This document shows, one piece after another, positions 8,437-16,345 of a stretch of DNA of 18,703 nt. The translations under genes were made by a program, and so were the position numbers. A model generated the notes under the pieces. That model was not told the DNA's origin. It did not search any database and saw only the letters and a program-made list of their open reading frames with translations. The stretch spans positions 1 through 18,703 of the forward strand of contig CAAFJY010000082.1 in the NCBI GenBank assembly GCA_900763355.1. The letters are read 5' to 3'. Origin of the DNA: Clostridia bacterium (GTDB lineage: Bacteria; Bacillota; Clostridia; Oscillospirales; Butyricicoccaceae). Numbering within the stretch: position 1 is the first letter of the stretch; each line of letters begins with the position of its first letter.

Positions 8437-9870
8437 TCAGAACCAGCCGAGGTAAAGGAAGTTGGACAGCTGCCCCGCCAGAATGAAGAGCATGGCGATG
8501 GGGCAGACCCACTGGATGCAGAAGCGGAAGAACCCGGCGATCTTTCCGCCGCCGCCCAGCTCATCCAGAACATATTTGGGCTTTACGATCCAGCCGATGA
8601 GCACCGACATGAGGAAGGCTCCCAGCGGCATAGCCACACCTTCGGAAATGAAATCGAAGAAATCCAGCCAGCAGTCATTGAACTCGCCGATGATGCCAAA
8701 GGTCTTCTGGAAGGGGACCCACAAGCCGTTGGATCCCAAGCCGTCCCAGGCCACCAGGAGCGCCCCGATGGTCATCAGGCCGCACACGATCCAGGTGATC
8801 TGTTTCCGGTTTTCAGGCTTGTTCTTCTGCTCCCGGGTGTCGCAGACATAGGTCACCAGCACCTCGATGAGCGAGATGGAAGAGGACAGCGCCGCGATGA
8901 TGACCAGTCCGTAAAACACGATGCCGAAGATGGGCCCCAGCACCCCCATGTTGGAAAACACATCCTGCATGGTGATGAAGAGCAGCTTGGGCCCCTTCAT
9001 GGCCGCGCCTTCGCCCCCCAGGGCGAAGGCCGCCGGGAGCACCGCCATCCCCGCCATGAGCGCCACCAGCGTGTCAAAAAAGACGATCGTCGCGGCGTTT
9101 TTGGGGATATTCTCGTTCTTGGAAAGATAGGAACCATAGGTCATCATGGCGCCCATCGCCAGGGAGAGGGAGAAGAACATCTGACCGCCGGCCGTGGCCA
9201 GCACGGAAATAAAACCGCCAAAGGAGGAAAAGGGCTCGAAATTGGGCGCGAACATGAACTTGAGTCCCTCGGCAGCCCCGGGCAGCGTCACCGACCGGAT
9301 GATGATGACGATGAGCATGAAAAACAGCGCCGGCATTCCCACGGTGTTGAACTTTTCGATGCCGCCGGAGACGCCCTTCTGCACCACCAGGATGTTGAGG
9401 ATGATGAAGATCCCGGTGAAAATGATGCACCCCAGGGGGTTGGTGATCATGGCCGAGAAGGAATCGGCCCCCGTCATGGCCGAGGCGCTGTAGACGCCCA
9501 TGGCCAGCTCGGAAAAGTTGAGGAACATATACTGCATGCAATAGGCCCCCAGCACGCAGTAGAAGGTGAGGATCAGGAAGGGCGACAGCACCCCCAGGGC
9601 CCCGATCCATTTGGATTTCTTGCAGGCGGCGGCATAGGAGCCGATGATGCCCTTGCCAGCCCGGCGGCCCATGGCCAGCTCGGCGATCATAATCACAAAG
9701 CCTACTGTGGCCGCCAGGACCAAATAGACCAGCAAAAAGGCAAAGCCTCCGCTTTTTCCCATCTTATACGGGAAGCCCCAGATGTTGCCCAGCCCCACGG
9801 CCGAGCCCACCGCCGCCATCAAAAAGCCCAGCTTGCTTCCCCACTGGGCGCGGCTCTTCTTCTCATTCAT
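8437..9870 (-). CDS. Sodium-dependent transporter, NSS family (SLC6/LeuT fold)
   Basis: The 477-residue membrane protein moves an amino acid or similar solute inward with sodium, judging by its family. TM1 carries the signature GSAVGLGNIWGFPY (residues 22-35), and the unwound TM6 region reads SLSLAMGAMMTYGSY. About eleven to twelve hydrophobic segments span the length, ending with CPIAMLFILAGQLSNF. The length fits bacterial NSS proteins. The start ATG at 9870 has GGAGGG (complement of 9878-9883) 7 bases upstream. The residue at the LeuT Arg30 position in TM1 (usually R or K in NIWRFPY) is glycine here (residue 32), which removes one partner of the usual extracellular gate. It is divergent from a LysR gene, its likely regulator. 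The substrate cannot be assigned. Confidence 0.93.
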   Translation of the reverse strand: MNEKKSRAQWGSKLGFLMAAVGSAVGLGNIWGFPYKMGKSGGFAFLLVYLVLAATVGFVIMIAELAMGRRAGKGIIGSYAAACKKSKWIGALGVLSPFLILTFYCVLGAYCMQYMFLNFSELAMGVYSASAMTGADSFSAMITNPLGCIIFTGIFIILNILVVQKGVSGGIEKFNTVGMPALFFMLIVIIIRSVTLPGAAEGLKFMFAPNFEPFSSFGGFISVLATAGGQMFFSLSLAMGAMMTYGSYLSKNENIPKNAATIVFFDTLVALMAGMAVLPAAFALGGEGAAMKGPKLLFITMQDVFSNMGVLGPIFGIVFYGLVIIAALSSSISLIEVLVTYVCDTREQKNKPENRKQITWIVCGLMTIGALLVAWDGLGSNGLWVPFQKTFGIIGEFNDCWLDFFDFISEGVAMPLGAFLMSVLIGWIVKPKYVLDELGGGGKIAGFFRFCIQWVCPIAMLFILAGQLSNFLYLGWF

Positions 9871-9886
9871 AAATCATCCCTCCATG

Positions 9887-9903
9887 GCCGCCCCGGGGGC
9901 GGC
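9887..9903 (-). promoter_or_regulatory. GC palindrome in the transporter leader
   Basis: GCCGCCCC and GGGGCGGC form a perfect 8-bp palindrome around one central base, four bases upstream of the transporter ribosome site. In RNA it could fold as a 6-bp stem with a 5-base loop. It may influence translation or serve as a protein site; neither is shown by the sequence. Confidence 0.3.
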
Positions 9904-9971
9904 AGCTTCATAAGCCTTTCTCTTTTCCCGGCGGCAAGGGTGCATCGCTCTGTCACACGGGAGGTTCCATC

Positions 9972-10000
9972 ACTATAACATTCCTCTTGCGTTCTGGGAA
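9972..10000 (-). promoter_or_regulatory. Promoter of the NSS transporter gene
   Basis: On the minus strand TTCCCA (complement of 9995-10000) and TATAGT (complement of 9972-9977) are 17 bases apart, matching four and five of six consensus bases respectively. Transcription would begin about 95 bases before the start codon. It interleaves with the LysR promoter, placing both under one operator. Confidence 0.5.
9981..10000. promoter_or_regulatory. Possible LysR operator between divergent promoters
   Basis: TTCC and GGAA form an inverted repeat separated by 12 bases, located exactly where the two divergent promoters overlap. LysR-type proteins commonly bind dyads of this size in such regions. The arms are only four bases, so this is tentative. 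Confidence 0.3.
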
Positions 10001-10015
10001 GCGCTGAATTATAAT
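9987..10015 (+). promoter_or_regulatory. Promoter of the LysR regulator gene
   Basis: A perfect TATAAT at 10010-10015 is preceded, after 17 bases, by TTGCGT at 9987-9992. Transcription would start near 10022, leaving about 25 bases before the start codon at 10047, just enough for the ribosome site. Confidence 0.65.
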
Positions 10016-10046
10016 GGGGGTATGAACTTTTTTCATGGAGGGGATC

Positions 10047-10919
10047 ATGGATACCGAAAAATACGAAGCGCTCCTCACCGCTGTGCGGCTGGGGAGCCTG
10101 ACCCAGGCGGCCCGGGAGTTGGGCTACACCCAGTCCGGCCTGACCCACATGATGAACGCGCTGGAGACGGAATGCGGCGTCCCCCTGCTCCAGCGCGGGC
10201 ACGCCGGGGTCACCCTCACCTCCCAGGGGCAGGCGTTGCTCCCCCGGATCGAGGGCCTTTTGGATGCGGCCCGGGCACTGGAGCGGGAGCAGGCCCAGCT
10301 CCGGGGCGGACGGGAGACCCTGGTGCGGGTGGGGGCCTATACCAGCATCTGTATGCACTGGCTGCCCGCCATTCTCCGCCGCTTCCGGGACGAGCATCCC
10401 CACATCCGGGTGGAGATCCGGGATGTGGGAGGCATTGACAGTCTCATCCGGGTGCTGGAGGCGGGAGAAATCGATCTGGCCATCGGTTCCTGGAATCCGG
10501 AGATCCGCTGCGACTGGATCCCGCTTCGGGACGACCCGCTGGTGGCCGTCCTCCCCGCCGACCTGGATTGGGCGGGAGACACCTTCCCGCTGGAAGAATA
10601 TCAGGGCCGGCGCTTTCTCATGCCCACCAACGGGTTCGATAAGGATATCCTCCGGGCGCTGGGGGATATCCGGCCGGAGGTGCTGGGCAACCAGGTGGAG
10701 GATAACGTGGTCCTCTCCATGGTAGAACATGGGCTGGGGGTATCCATGCTTTCCCGCTTGGTGGTAACGGGGGCGCGGCAAACGGTCCGGGTGCTCCCAT
10801 TGTCGCCGCACGCCAGCCGCCAGCTGGGGATCGCGCTCCTCTCGGTGCGCACGGCAGCCCCGGCGGTGCGCCGATTCGTGGCGTGTACCCGAAAATATGT
10901 CCCCGCCATCGGGGAATAA
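10047..10919 (+). CDS. LysR family transcriptional regulator
   Basis: The 290-residue product has an N-terminal winged helix-turn-helix (residues 17-38, SLTQAARELGYTQSGLTHMM), a linker helix and a periplasmic-binding-protein-like effector domain from about residue 88 to the end. A typical motif is the LAIGSW stretch in the effector fold. An in-frame ATG at 10035 lacks a ribosome site, whereas GGAGG at 10037-10041 lies 5 bases before ATG 10047, so the shorter start is chosen. LysR proteins usually control the adjacent divergent gene and bind a small-molecule effector, which makes the NSS transporter the likely target and its substrate a candidate effector. No terminator is visible before the next promoter 15 bases downstream. 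Confidence 0.92.
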   Translation: MDTEKYEALLTAVRLGSLTQAARELGYTQSGLTHMMNALETECGVPLLQRGHAGVTLTSQGQALLPRIEGLLDAARALEREQAQLRGGRETLVRVGAYTSICMHWLPAILRRFRDEHPHIRVEIRDVGGIDSLIRVLEAGEIDLAIGSWNPEIRCDWIPLRDDPLVAVLPADLDWAGDTFPLEEYQGRRFLMPTNGFDKDILRALGDIRPEVLGNQVEDNVVLSMVEHGLGVSMLSRLVVTGARQTVRVLPLSPHASRQLGIALLSVRTAAPAVRRFVACTRKYVPAIGE

Positions 10920-10933
10920 CGCATCACTTTTCC

Positions 10934-10962
10934 TTGACAGGATTTTTTTCTGCGTATACAAT
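10934..10962 (+). promoter_or_regulatory. Near-consensus promoter of the xpaC-telA-TPM operon
   Basis: A perfect TTGACA (10934-10939), a 17-base spacer and TACAAT (10957-10962) form one of the best sigma-A promoters in the window. Transcription would start near 10969 with a leader of about 77 bases before xpaC. It suggests high or constitutive expression. Confidence 0.85.
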
Positions 10963-11045
10963 GAATTTTAAAGGCTTGCCGGGGTCTTCTCTCCGTTTTT
11001 TGTCCCCTCCCGGCGCGATTTTCTTGAAAAAGGCGGTATGATTCC

Positions 11046-11783
11046 ATGAAAAACACCCCTTCGACCCCGCCCGTGGGGATGCGGGCCGTCACCCGGACAA
11101 GCGCATTGCCCATCTATGCCCTGGGACTGGTGTGGCTGGTGTGGGCGCTGCTGTTCCCGCTGTATTCCGTCACCCAGTTTGCCCTGTGCCTGGTGCTCAG
11201 TCTGGCGGTCTTTTTCCTGCTGAAAAAGTGCATTCCGCCGACCGTCACCTATGAAAAAATTCCCCCTGTGGAGACCGGGGACACCGAGGCCGACGCCCTT
11301 CTCCGCACCGGGGAGGAGCAGCTCGCGGCCATCGCCGCCGCGGCTTCCTCCATCGAAAACGCCGGCGTGCGGGAAAAGCTGGCCGGTCTCCAGACCACCT
11401 GCCGCCGCATCCTGGATTATGTCCAGGGCCACCCCAAGAGCGCCCCGGGCCTGCGGAAGTTCATGAATTATTATCTCCCCACCCTGAAAAAGCTCACCGA
11501 GACCTATGCCCTCATGGAGAGCCAGAAGGTGGAAGGGGAAAACATCACCGCTTCCCTCGCGCGCATCGACCAGATGCTGGATACCATGGACGCGGCCTTT
11601 GAAAAGCAGCTGGACGCCCTCTTCGGCGACACGGCCCTGGATGTGGACACCGACATCACCGTGATGGAGGGAATGCTGGCGCAGGAGGGGCTTTCCGACA
11701 GCCCGTCGCCCACAACACAGCCCGCGTCCCAGCCCGCCGCGCCCCGGGATGGGGACGACGGCTCCATCCACCTGACCCTTTGA
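11046..11783 (+). CDS. xpaC: XpaC-like membrane protein (5-bromo-4-chloroindolyl phosphate hydrolysis family)
   Basis: The 245-residue product begins with two closely spaced hydrophobic segments (about 22-38 and 43-59), forming a hairpin anchor. A cytoplasmic helical domain (about 75-225) follows, with the pattern KLAGLQTTCRRILDYV and KFMNYYLPTLKKLTETYALME. This matches the XpaC family, named for an indolyl-phosphate phenotype but of unknown biochemical role. A polar, Ser/Pro/Gln-rich tail ends the protein. The ribosome site is weak (AAGGCGG around 11030). The gene is first in an operon; 33 bases separate it from the TelA-family gene, the same pairing as xpaC-yaaN of Bacillus subtilis. I infer that the two products act together at the membrane. 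Confidence 0.82.
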   Translation: MKNTPSTPPVGMRAVTRTSALPIYALGLVWLVWALLFPLYSVTQFALCLVLSLAVFFLLKKCIPPTVTYEKIPPVETGDTEADALLRTGEEQLAAIAAAASSIENAGVREKLAGLQTTCRRILDYVQGHPKSAPGLRKFMNYYLPTLKKLTETYALMESQKVEGENITASLARIDQMLDTMDAAFEKQLDALFGDTALDVDTDITVMEGMLAQEGLSDSPSPTTQPASQPAAPRDGDDGSIHLTL

Positions 11784-11816
11784 CAAAACCACACAGAGAT
11801 ATAGGAGGTACTCCCC

Positions 11817-12974
11817 ATGATGGATGAAAAAAATACCCTGGCCGCCGAAGAGCCGGCCCTGACCCTGACCCTCACCCCCGAGCTGGACGAGACCGCCCAG
11901 GCCCAGGAGGAAGCCGCCGCGCCCCAGGCCGAGCCTGTCAGGCTGGATGAGAGCTCCCTCACCGAGGCCGAGCGCCAGATGGTGCGGGATTTTGCCGAAA
12001 AGATCGATATCACCAACAGCACCGTGGTGCTGCAATATGGCTCTGCCGCGCAGAAAAAGCTCTCGGATTTTTCCGAAAGCGCTCTGGGCAACGTCCGCAC
12101 CAAGGATCTGGGCGAGGTGGGCAACGCCATCTCCGGTCTGGTGGGCGAGCTCAAGGGCTTTGACGTGGACGAGGAGGAAAAGGGCATCATGGGCTTCTTC
12201 AAGCGGGGCGCCAACAAGGTGACCACCCTCAAGGCCCGCTATGACAAGGTGGAAAGCAATGTGGACAAGATCTCCGGCATGCTGGAGAACCACCAGGTCC
12301 AGCTGCTCAAGGACATCGCGATGCTGGACAAGATGTATGAGAAGAATCTCAATAACTACAAGGAGCTGGGCATGTATATCCTGGCGGGCAAGCGCAAGCT
12401 CAGCGACGTCCGGGAAAATGTCCTCCCCCAGATGATCGAAAAGGCCAAGCAGACCGGCGACCCCGCCGACAGCCAGGCCGCCAACGACATGGCCGCCTTC
12501 TGCGACCGGTTCGAGAAAAAGATCCACGATCTGGAGCTCACCCGGATGATCTCCCTCCAGATGGCTCCCCAGATCCGCCTGGTGCAGAACAACGACACCC
12601 TCATGGCGGAAAAGATCCAGTCCACCCTCACCAACACCATCCCCCTGTGGAAGAGCCAGATGGTCCTGGCCCTGGGTCTGGAGCACTCCGTCCAGGCCAC
12701 AAAGGCTCAGCGGGAGGTCACCGAGATGACCAACGAGCTCCTGCGGAAAAACGCCGAAAAGCTCAAGATGGCCACGGTGGAGACCGCCCGGGAGAGCGAG
12801 CGGGGCATCGTCGATCTGGATACCCTGAAAAACACCAACAAGATGCTCATCGAGACCCTGGACGAGGTGGCCAAGATCCAGGCCGACGGCCGCCAGAAGC
12901 GCCGGGAGGCCGAGGACGAGCTGGCCCACATCGAGGGCGAGCTCAAGCAGAAGCTGCTGGATATCCGTCAGTAA
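11817..12974 (+). CDS. telA: TelA/YaaN/KlaA family protein (toxic anion resistance family)
   Basis: The 385-residue protein is soluble and almost entirely helical, typical of the TelA family. An acidic, disordered N-terminus (about 1-45) precedes the conserved core. Family-like segments include LGEVGNAISGLVGELKGF, a FKRGANKVTTLKARYDKVE segment and SLQMAPQIRLVQNNDTLMAEK. The C-terminus forms long charged coiled coils. Relatives were linked to tellurite resistance and, in Listeria, to cell-envelope antibiotic tolerance; the mechanism is not established. The start ATG 11817 has AGGAGG at 11803-11808, spacing 8 bases; a second ATG follows immediately. Its position between XpaC-like and TPM-domain membrane proteins suggests a soluble partner recruited to the membrane. 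Confidence 0.92.
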   Translation: MMDEKNTLAAEEPALTLTLTPELDETAQAQEEAAAPQAEPVRLDESSLTEAERQMVRDFAEKIDITNSTVVLQYGSAAQKKLSDFSESALGNVRTKDLGEVGNAISGLVGELKGFDVDEEEKGIMGFFKRGANKVTTLKARYDKVESNVDKISGMLENHQVQLLKDIAMLDKMYEKNLNNYKELGMYILAGKRKLSDVRENVLPQMIEKAKQTGDPADSQAANDMAAFCDRFEKKIHDLELTRMISLQMAPQIRLVQNNDTLMAEKIQSTLTNTIPLWKSQMVLALGLEHSVQATKAQREVTEMTNELLRKNAEKLKMATVETARESERGIVDLDTLKNTNKMLIETLDEVAKIQADGRQKRREAEDELAHIEGELKQKLLDIRQ

Positions 12975-13023
12975 GCTGCGCGTTCCCCACTCTTTTGGGA
13001 AAAAAGGAGGTCTTTGACCCAAC

Positions 13024-14043
13024 ATGAAAACCAACAAGACTCTGGCCGCGATCCTCGCGGCACTCATGGTGGCGGCCGCGGTGTTCCTGGGCCTTTCGGG
13101 CAAGCCGGTGTCCCGGGACGGCAGCCTGTATGTCACCGACCCGGCGGATGCGATCTCCCCCTCTGCCGCCCAGGAGCTGCTTTCCATGGCGGCGGGGCGC
13201 TCGGCCCGGCTGAGCATCGCGGCGGTCCGGTCCACCGGGAAGCTCTCTACGGCAGATTACACCGAGGCTCTTTGGGAACGGTGGAAGATGGGGCCTTCCG
13301 ACCTCCTTTTGGTGATGGTCACGGGCTCCGCGCAGGATTATTATTTCGGCTATGACACCGGCTCTGACGCGGGGCTGGTGCTCAACGACATCTATGGCTC
13401 CCTGCTGGATGCCGATCTGGAGCCCGACTTCGCCGCCGGAGACTACAGCGCCGCGGCCCTCACCTTTGCCCAGGGGGTCTATGCCGCCCTGGATGGCAGC
13501 GGCAGCAGCGTGACCGGCGGGATGACCTATCCCGGCGACTATGATCCTGCCTATGACTCCGGCTACGACGACGGCTATGGCGTCTCCGGCGGGTTCGACA
13601 CGATCCTGGGCTTCATCATCCTCATTGTGGTGGTCATCGTCCTGGTCTCCGCCATCACGGCGGTGGCACGGATCGGACGCCGGCGGCCCCGGGGTCCCCG
13701 TGCTCCCGGCGGTCCGGTGATGCCGCCGCCTCCGCCCCGGCCCATGCGGCGGTCCCGGCCCATCATGCCTCCTCCGCCGCCCCGGCCTCCCCGTCCCATG
13801 ACGCCGCCCCCCAGACCGGGCGCACCTCGCCCCGGCGGCTTTGGCGGCTCCTCGTCCCGGCCTTCGGCGCCCCGACCCTCGGCACCCCGGCCCTCTTCCC
13901 GGCCCAGCTCGGGCTTTGGCGGCGGGGGACGCTCCTCCTCCAGCTTTGGCGGGGGCGGACGTTCCTCCGGCGGGCGCTCGTCCTTTGGGGGCGGCGGCCG
14001 TTCCGGCGGCGGCTTTGGCGGCGGCGGACGCGGCAGAAAATAA
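13024..14043 (+). CDS. TPM-domain membrane protein with Pro/Arg/Gly-rich tail
   Basis: The 339-residue product has an N-terminal signal/anchor (residues 5-25), then an extracytoplasmic TPM domain (about 36-160; LYVTDPADAISPSAAQELL, EALWERWKMGPSDLLLVMV). A Tyr/Asp/Gly-rich stretch (about 170-190) leads into a membrane segment at 192-216 (ILGFIILIVVVIVLVSAI). The remaining 120 residues should be cytoplasmic and are low-complexity: PPPPPRP blocks, then SRPSAPRPSAPRPS, then GGGGRSS repeats ending GRGRK, with many Arg and no acidic residues. TPM proteins are membrane-linked, and some act in photosystem repair or as phosphatases; the role here is unknown. AAGGAGG at 13004-13010 gives a long 13-base spacing. 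It is third in the xpaC-telA operon; the basic tail could contact acidic TelA or nucleic acid. Confidence 0.85.
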   Translation: MKTNKTLAAILAALMVAAAVFLGLSGKPVSRDGSLYVTDPADAISPSAAQELLSMAAGRSARLSIAAVRSTGKLSTADYTEALWERWKMGPSDLLLVMVTGSAQDYYFGYDTGSDAGLVLNDIYGSLLDADLEPDFAAGDYSAAALTFAQGVYAALDGSGSSVTGGMTYPGDYDPAYDSGYDDGYGVSGGFDTILGFIILIVVVIVLVSAITAVARIGRRRPRGPRAPGGPVMPPPPPRPMRRSRPIMPPPPPRPPRPMTPPPRPGAPRPGGFGGSSSRPSAPRPSAPRPSSRPSSGFGGGGRSSSSFGGGGRSSGGRSSFGGGGRSGGGFGGGGRGRK

Positions 14044-14057
14044 GGTTTTTTCCGCAG

Positions 14058-14094
14058 AACAGCCCGTTCTTTTGCGAGAACGGGTTGTTTTTTT
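14058..14094 (+). terminator. Terminator of the xpaC-telA-TPM operon
   Basis: AACAGCCCGTTCT (14058-14070) pairs with AGAACGGGTTGTT (14077-14089), one G-U pair included, around a 6-base loop. A T-run to 14094 follows. It lies 15 bases after the TPM-gene stop codon. Confidence 0.9.
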
Positions 14095-14134
14095 CATTTT
14101 TTCCGGACTTTTGCCCCCGGTCCCGGCCCTGCCC

Positions 14135-14164
14135 TTTACACCCCCGGGGCCGGTGTGGTACAAT
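14135..14164 (+). promoter_or_regulatory. Promoter of the YgiQ-family gene
   Basis: TTTACA (14135-14140), an 18-base spacer and TACAAT (14159-14164) preceded by TG at 14156-14157 make a strong extended -10 promoter. Transcription would start near 14171. The leader contains an 8-bp stem, TGCCGCGG (14179-14186) with CCGCGGCA (14209-14216), ahead of the ribosome site. Confidence 0.75.
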
Positions 14165-14240
14165 CAAAAGAACTGCATTGCCGCGGCAGAGGGCGCTCCC
14201 CGCTTTTTCCGCGGCAGGGTGCGCAGAGAGGAGCGATGGA

Positions 14241-16334
14241 ATGCACGCGAGAGAGGAATTTCTCCCCGTCAGCCGGGAGGACATGCTGGCGCGGGGATGG
14301 TATTACTATGATTTTTTGCTGGTGACGGGGGATGCGTATGTGGACCACCCGTCCTTTGGCACGGCGGTCATTTCCCGGACGCTGGAAAAGGCGGGCTTTC
14401 GGGTGGCCATCCTCTCTCAGCCAGACTGGCATGGGACGGCGGATTTCCTGGCCATGGGCAAGCCCCGCCTGGGCGTCCTCATCAATTCCGGGAACATCGA
14501 CTCCATGGTGGCCCACTATTCCGTGGCCAAGCGCCGGCGGCAAAAGGATTCCTACACGCCCGGCGGGCTCCCCGGCAAACGCCCCGACCGGGCGGTCATC
14601 GTCTATGCCAACCGGGCGCGGGAGGCCTTCCCCGGGGTGCCCATCGTCATCGGGGGGATCGAGGCATCCCTCCGCCGCTTCGCCCACTATGACTATTGGG
14701 ACGACGCCGTGCGCCGGAGCATTCTGGTGGACAGCGGGGCCGATCTCCTCTCCTTCGGCATGGGGGAGCGCAGCATGACGGAGATCGCCCGCCGCTTGAA
14801 AAAAGGGGAAAAGCCCGAGACCCTGCGGGATATCCGGGGTACCTGCTTTTTGGCCAAGGATCCCTCGGAATGCGTGTTTCCCGATGCGCTGACGCTCCCC
14901 TCCTTCGAGGACGTGCGGGACGACAAGGAGCAGTATGCCCGGGCCGCCTTTGTCCAGCAGAACGAAAATGATTTTGCCCGGGGGCACGCGCTCATCCAGC
15001 CCACCGGCGGGCGGTATCTCATCCAGAATCCCCCGGCCCTCCCCCTGGAGGGGAAGGAGCTGGACGCGGTGTTCGATCTCCCCTATGCCCGGTATTATCA
15101 CCCGGACTACGAGGCTCTGGGCGGCGTGGCCGCCATCGAGGAGGTGCGCTTTTCCATCATCCACAACCGGGGGTGCTTCGGCTCCTGCAATTTCTGCGCC
15201 CTGGCCCTGCACCAGGGGCGGTATGTCACCGCCCGGAGCACGGAATCGGTGGTGCGGGAAGCGAAGCTCATCACCGCCGACCCGGATTTCAAGGGCTATA
15301 TCCACGACGTGGGCGGCCCCACCGCCAACTTTGACCACCCCGCCTGCGCCAAGCAGAAAACCCAGGGGGCCTGCCCCAACCGCCAGTGCCTTTTTCCCAC
15401 CCCCTGCCCCAACCTCAACGCCGACGAGAGCGGTTATCTGGACCTGCTGCGGCAGCTGCGGGCGCTCCCGGGGGTGAAAAAGGTCTTTATCCGCAGCGGC
15501 ATCCGCTTTGACTACATGCTGCGGGACCCCCGGGGGGACTTCTTTGCCGAGCTGGTGCGGTACCATGTCAGCGGCCAGCTCAAGGTGGCCCCGGAGCACA
15601 TCAGCCCCCAGGTCCTCCACTATATGGGCAAGCCCTTTGCCGACGTGTACGATCATTTCTGCCGGAAATACTATGCCCTCTCGGAAAAATACGGGAAAGA
15701 ACAGTATCTGGTGCCCTATCTCATGTCCTCCCACCCGGGGAGCGGTCTGCGGGAGGCCATCGACCTGGCCTGCTATCTCCGGGAAAACCGCCTCAACCCA
15801 GAGCAGGTGCAGGATTTCTACCCCACCCCCGGCACCCTGTCCACCGCCATGTACTACACCGGCCTGGATCCCCGGGACATGACCCCGGTCTTCGTGGCCC
15901 GGGACCCGGAGGAAAAGGCCATGCAGCGGGCGCTTTTGCAGTCGGGGAACCCCAAAAACCACGCCCTGGTGCGCAAGGCGCTGCATCTTGCGGGGCGGGA
16001 GGAGCTCATCGGGTGGAACAAGCATTGTCTCGTCCCTCCGGAAAAGAACCCCGGTGGGGATCCGGATCGGAAACGGGGGAATAAAACGGCGTTCCCCGGG
16101 GAAAAACCTCGTTCCGGTGGGAGAAATACTGCGAAATTCCCGGAAAAGTCCGCCCACGGTGGGAAGCCGGGGAAAGCAGCTCCCGCCGGAAAAAGCGGCA
16201 GTGCTCGCACTGCCCCGTCTGCCCCGCCCCGGGGCAAAAATCCGGGGAAACCGGGCCGCCAAACACCACAGAGCGGAAAGTTTTCCGGGAAACCCGGCGG
16301 CAATTCCCCACACAGCGGGAAAAAACGCCGGTAA
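14241..16334 (+). CDS. ygiQ: YgiQ family radical SAM protein
   Basis: The 697-residue product matches the UPF0313/YgiQ family nearly end to end. The N-terminus reads FLPVSREDMLARGW and VTGDAYVDHPSFG, as in family members, which fixes the start at ATG 14241 (GAGAGGAG at 14227-14233) rather than an upstream in-frame ATG at 14085. The radical SAM cluster motif is CFGSCNFC (Cys 312, 316, 319), which would bind a 4Fe-4S cluster and S-adenosylmethionine. Further typical stretches are LKVAPEHISPQVL and YLMSSHPG. The C-terminal 90 residues are Lys/Gly/Pro-rich and disordered, ending SGKKRR. The substrate of YgiQ proteins is not known. The following gene also encodes an iron-sulfur protein. Confidence 0.95.
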   Translation: MHAREEFLPVSREDMLARGWYYYDFLLVTGDAYVDHPSFGTAVISRTLEKAGFRVAILSQPDWHGTADFLAMGKPRLGVLINSGNIDSMVAHYSVAKRRRQKDSYTPGGLPGKRPDRAVIVYANRAREAFPGVPIVIGGIEASLRRFAHYDYWDDAVRRSILVDSGADLLSFGMGERSMTEIARRLKKGEKPETLRDIRGTCFLAKDPSECVFPDALTLPSFEDVRDDKEQYARAAFVQQNENDFARGHALIQPTGGRYLIQNPPALPLEGKELDAVFDLPYARYYHPDYEALGGVAAIEEVRFSIIHNRGCFGSCNFCALALHQGRYVTARSTESVVREAKLITADPDFKGYIHDVGGPTANFDHPACAKQKTQGACPNRQCLFPTPCPNLNADESGYLDLLRQLRALPGVKKVFIRSGIRFDYMLRDPRGDFFAELVRYHVSGQLKVAPEHISPQVLHYMGKPFADVYDHFCRKYYALSEKYGKEQYLVPYLMSSHPGSGLREAIDLACYLRENRLNPEQVQDFYPTPGTLSTAMYYTGLDPRDMTPVFVARDPEEKAMQRALLQSGNPKNHALVRKALHLAGREELIGWNKHCLVPPEKNPGGDPDRKRGNKTAFPGEKPRSGGRNTAKFPEKSAHGGKPGKAAPAGKSGSARTAPSAPPRGKNPGKPGRQTPQSGKFSGKPGGNSPHSGKKRR

Positions 16335-16345
16335 GCAAAAAAATC

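Noticed and set aside
2502..8573. A 2023-codon open frame on the minus strand opposite the SLH gene
   Set aside because: It mirrors a well-recognised plus-strand gene with signal peptide and SLH domains. Its translation is low-complexity Gly/Arg/Pro/His-rich with no domain, and long antisense frames are expected where third positions are nearly all G or C.
8032..9978. A 648-codon plus-strand frame across the hairpin array and the transporter
   Set aside because: It reads through terminators and lies antisense to a clear NSS transporter; the translation is His/Asp/Gln-rich and domain-free.
10968..13235. A 755-codon minus-strand frame across xpaC and telA
   Set aside because: It spans two real genes and their intergenic promoter leader, has a His/Leu/Gly-rich shadow composition, and no suitable ribosome site was seen.
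13841..14040. The repetitive Gly/Ser/Arg codons as a CRISPR or tandem repeat array
   Set aside because: The repeats are imperfect, in frame with the TPM protein, and encode its low-complexity tail; there are no constant repeats with unique spacers.
14085..14240. Upstream in-frame extension of the YgiQ-family gene
   Set aside because: It begins inside the preceding terminator and runs across the promoter at 14135-14164, while family homology and a ribosome site begin at 14241.
14136..16313. A 725-codon minus-strand frame opposite the YgiQ-family gene
   Set aside because: The plus strand carries the CX3CX2C radical SAM motif and family N-terminus; this frame is a shadow.
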